A stretch of DNA of 15,666 bases from 9FT-COMBO-48-23 sp964400675. GTDB lineage: Bacteria > Chloroflexota > Dehalococcoidia > GIF9 > UBA5629. The position numbers and the translations under genes were made by a program. The DNA lies in NCBI GenBank assembly GCA_964400675.1, contig CAYNVO010000016.1:1-15666 (forward strand), read 5' to 3'. The notes beneath the pieces were generated by a model, which was not told the DNA's origin, searched no databases, and saw nothing but the letters and a program-made list of their open reading frames with translations. The stretch's first letter is position 1; the number at the start of each line of letters is the position of its first letter. Positions 13,861 through 15,666 of the stretch are shown piece by piece.

Positions 13861-14003
13861 GCAAACAATTCATCTTTTTGTTCATCCCCTATTAATAACT
13901 TATGGGTAAGTTCTTGCTCCCAATTAATCAACCATGGGCGCATAGTGTGGACAACAAATTCAATGGCTAGATGCTCAATATTGGCGAATGTTGCCCGCCC
14001 CAG
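13821..14003 (-). pseudogene. Remnant of an HK97-family phage portal gene
   Basis: Read on the minus strand from 14003, this frame gives LGRATFANIEHLAIEFVVHT followed by MRPWLINWEQELTHKLL. This is the conserved late segment of HK97-type portal proteins (RATFxNIEHQxxEFVxxTLRPWLxRWEQxxNRxLL). It then decays (FAHSSCSMALIRSQ) and stops at 13823-13821, short of the expected C-terminus. About 60 of the usual ~400 residues remain and there is no start codon in front. The 102-aa gene ends only six bases before it. It belongs to a different portal family from the SPP1-type gene at the left end, so it comes from another phage. Confidence 0.7.
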
Positions 14004-14008
14004 GTGAA

Positions 14009-14317
14009 CTAAGCCGACTTGAAGAAGCGAAAGATGTCCTTGTCAAGGTATTCCGGGGGAGCTTCCTTCACCTCACGCCGTGTCCCTCTAATGCAAGCTC
14101 TCTCCAAGACATCCGAGATCATCAGGTCTAAATCCTCTTGACCAGGCCAAACCCCGGAAGGGCAGCACATCATAAGAGAAATCCCGCTCTCTACACTCGA
14201 CCTGCACATAGCCGCCACCTCACCTCTTATCTCCCAGGCCAGACCCTCTGCGGTGGTTACCTTCCTCGGCTTGCACACCCCTACATAAACCCTGCCATAA
14301 GACGTAGAAACCATCAT
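14009..14317 (-). CDS. Hypothetical protein (102 aa)
   Basis: A 102-residue minus-strand frame starting MMVSTSYGRVYVGV with a strong AGGGGGG ribosome site five bases before the ATG at 14317. The sequence has an alpha/beta look: a hydrophobic first strand, the EGLAWEIRGEVAAMCRSS helix, the cysteine-containing SLMMCCPSGVWPG, and a charged tail with PPEYLDKDIFRFF. GC content is high, unlike the operon to its left and like the surface protein to its right. I do not recognise a family. It lies directly upstream, on the same strand, of the portal remnant and may be a survivor of the same prophage or simply host DNA. Confidence 0.55.
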   Translation of the reverse strand: MMVSTSYGRVYVGVCKPRKVTTAEGLAWEIRGEVAAMCRSSVESGISLMMCCPSGVWPGQEDLDLMISDVLERACIRGTRREVKEAPPEYLDKDIFRFFKSA

Positions 14318-14526
14318 ATCAACCCCCCTTTTTCTGCCGGCTAATTGTCCTGATCAATTTAATACAGGCTGCCGGGCCGGGCACGCCCGCGGACCTGCCG
14401 GGGGCTAGGGACCGCAGGATCCGCCGGAGCGTCAGATACAAACCAGCTCAATCAACCGCCCGCCCGACCGCAGCAGCTCCCGCCCACGGGTGACCGTACT
14501 TTGCCTCGCACTACATGTTTTGTCTG
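14318..14526. other. GC-rich intergenic stretch
   Basis: About 200 bases of GC-rich sequence, with clusters such as GCCGGGCCGGGCACGCCCGC around 14372, that can form short stems (for example GGGC-AC-GCCC). I checked it for a tRNA cloverleaf and saw none. The minus-strand frames here do not look like coding sequence. Confidence 0.4.
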
Positions 14527-15666
14527 TTAGTAATATTCGCTGACGCGGCGGGAGAAACCCCGGATGACGAAGACGATAATGATAATACAGATAAACCCCC
14601 CGATTACCAGGTACAAGGTGGAGAAGAAGCCGACCTTGAAGGGTTGGGGAGAAAGCGTCCACTCGCTTTCGTTGCCAGCGCCATCAACGGCTTTAACTCG
14701 CCAGTAATAGGTGCCGGGCTCAATGTTGACAAGGCAGGTAGGCTGAGACAGCCCTGTCTTTCTCATACGGGGCGCCAGAGGGAAGAAATTGAGGTTATCG
14801 GCTATCTCCAGTGTATAGGTAACGCCGCTGATGTCAGTGACCTTGGTCCAATTGAAAAGAACGAGCTGTGAGCCAAGCCAGCCGAATCTCTGTGCCGTGG
14901 GCGAGATTGTGGCTGGCGCTGGCGGTGCTTCACCTTCCAGGGACATGCCGAAGGTAGCCTCGTTACCAGCTCCATCGGTGGCGACAACGCTATGCTTGGA
15001 TTCAGAGTTTTCCGGTATATTGAAAGTATGGGTGAAGTTGCCGACTTCGTCCGTAGTTGGCGAGTTGGCTACCGCAGTGCCGTCGTATTCAATCGTTACC
15101 AGACTGCTGGCGGCGAAGCCATGGCCGGTGATGGTGACCTCCTTGCCGATTTCGGGAAATTCGGGTTCAAGGCCGATGATGGGCACGACCTTGAGGCTGG
15201 CGGTGGGCGGTTTTGTTATATACATCTCTGCGGAACTGGCTCCCAGGCTGTGGCTGCCGGCGATGGTATCGGGAACGGTGAACTCAGCTGTGAAACTACC
15301 CTTGCTGTTGGTGGTGATTTTAACAGCGGCAGCTTTGCCATCGAAGCTCAGTTGAATGCTGTCATCACTGGCGGGGAAGGCGGTGCCCTTGATACTGACT
15401 GTGGAGCCGGGCAAGGATGATGATGGGCTGGCTTCTACGCCGGGCTCGACTTTGAACAAGATAGTAGCTGCGGCGCCTTTAGGGTTGACGCGCGGGTTGT
15501 AGAAAGTAATGAAATAGTTACCTGGCTTGTAGGGAACTTCAGGCACAATGAAATCGATTACGACCTCGTATGTGCCCGTCTCGGCCGTGCCCCGAAGTAG
15601 ATCGAAGTTGGTCTCAGCGGGTTTATCTATCCAGTAACCCCACCATACTCTGTAATCTCCGCCAAG
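14527..15666 (-). CDS. TIG/Fn3-like surface protein with C-terminal membrane anchor, 5' end outside window
   Basis: The frame stays open from the stop at 14527 to the window edge, giving 379 visible residues; the GTG at 15546 is not the real start because coherent protein (DYRVWWGYWIDKP, TGTYEVVIDFIVP) continues upstream of it. Two IPT/TIG-like Ig folds are visible: one with SLPGSTVSIKGTAFPASD, the other with PEFPEIGKEVTITGHGFAA, each followed by an NFTHTF- or SFTAEF-type strand. A fibronectin-like domain follows with YTLEIADN and GTYYWRVKAVDGAGNESEW. The protein ends in one transmembrane helix (TLYLVIGGFICIIIIVFVI) and a short basic tail, so it is held in the membrane with the domains outside. 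Probably a cell-envelope protein of the host chromosome. High GC content sets it apart from the AT-rich island. Confidence 0.82.
   Translation of the reverse strand, partial: LGGDYRVWWGYWIDKPAETNFDLLRGTAETGTYEVVIDFIVPEVPYKPGNYFITFYNPRVNPKGAAATILFKVEPGVEASPSSSLPGSTVSIKGTAFPASDDSIQLSFDGKAAAVKITTNSKGSFTAEFTVPDTIAGSHSLGASSAEMYITKPPTASLKVVPIIGLEPEFPEIGKEVTITGHGFAASSLVTIEYDGTAVANSPTTDEVGNFTHTFNIPENSESKHSVVATDGAGNEATFGMSLEGEAPPAPATISPTAQRFGWLGSQLVLFNWTKVTDISGVTYTLEIADNLNFFPLAPRMRKTGLSQPTCLVNIEPGTYYWRVKAVDGAGNESEWTLSPQPFKVGFFSTLYLVIGGFICIIIIVFVIRGFSRRVSEYY

Noticed and set aside
14345..14526. tRNA or other structured RNA gene in the GC-rich spacer
   Set aside because: No cloverleaf arms or T-loop consensus on either strand; only short GC stems.
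14432..14662. Minus-strand frame of 76 codons near the surface protein end
   Set aside because: It overlaps the C-terminus of the TIG/Fn3-like protein in another frame and has arginine- and leucine-rich shadow composition.

Overview
The window looks like a mosaic accessory region from a bacterial chromosome. I lean towards an uncultivated Chloroflexota (Dehalococcoidia-like) lineage. The reasons are the GTCATTCTGAG-type interspersed repeats at the left edge, the TIG/fibronectin-like surface protein with a C-terminal membrane anchor at the right edge, and the use of TTG starts. This assignment is an inference and nothing in the window proves it.

Left part (1-2344). Interspersed inverted repeats are followed by a GC-rich phage morphogenesis module on the + strand: an SPP1-type portal, a coiled-coil scaffold-like protein, and the first ~46 codons of a major capsid gene. 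The capsid gene stops abruptly where a large serine recombinase begins on the opposite strand (2286-3929). This looks like the left end of an integrated element that used the capsid gene as its target. The rest of the capsid gene is not in the window.

Middle (about 2320-14005), clearly more AT-rich. After the recombinase comes a gene-poor stretch with a 12-bp-periodic GGTAAA array and one small ORF. Next is a 72-aa controller-type (C-protein-like) XRE regulator. It faces a lipoprotein gene across a C-box-like operator that overlaps candidate promoters in both directions. A gene fragment and a second lipoprotein follow. Then comes a toxin-antitoxin pair (XRE/ImmA-IrrE antitoxin and DUF4411 PIN-like toxin), translationally fused to the truncated 5' end of a PLD-type helicase gene. 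The last block is a three-gene minus-strand operon: a MORC/Hsp90-like GHKL ATPase, a protein with a degenerate methyltransferase look, and a radical SAM protein. I do not recognise this trio as a named system, and it is the best candidate here for an undescribed, possibly defensive, module.

Right part (13621-15666). A small Cys-containing ORF overlaps the 3' remnant of a different, HK97-type portal gene. GC-rich DNA resumes at about 14005 with a 102-aa hypothetical gene. The window ends inside a TIG/Fn3-like membrane-anchored surface protein that is open at the edge.

Overall this is consistent with a recombinase-borne cargo island, carrying TA, regulator and ATPase/radical-SAM genes, dropped into prophage DNA, with debris of at least two phages and one helicase gene around it.
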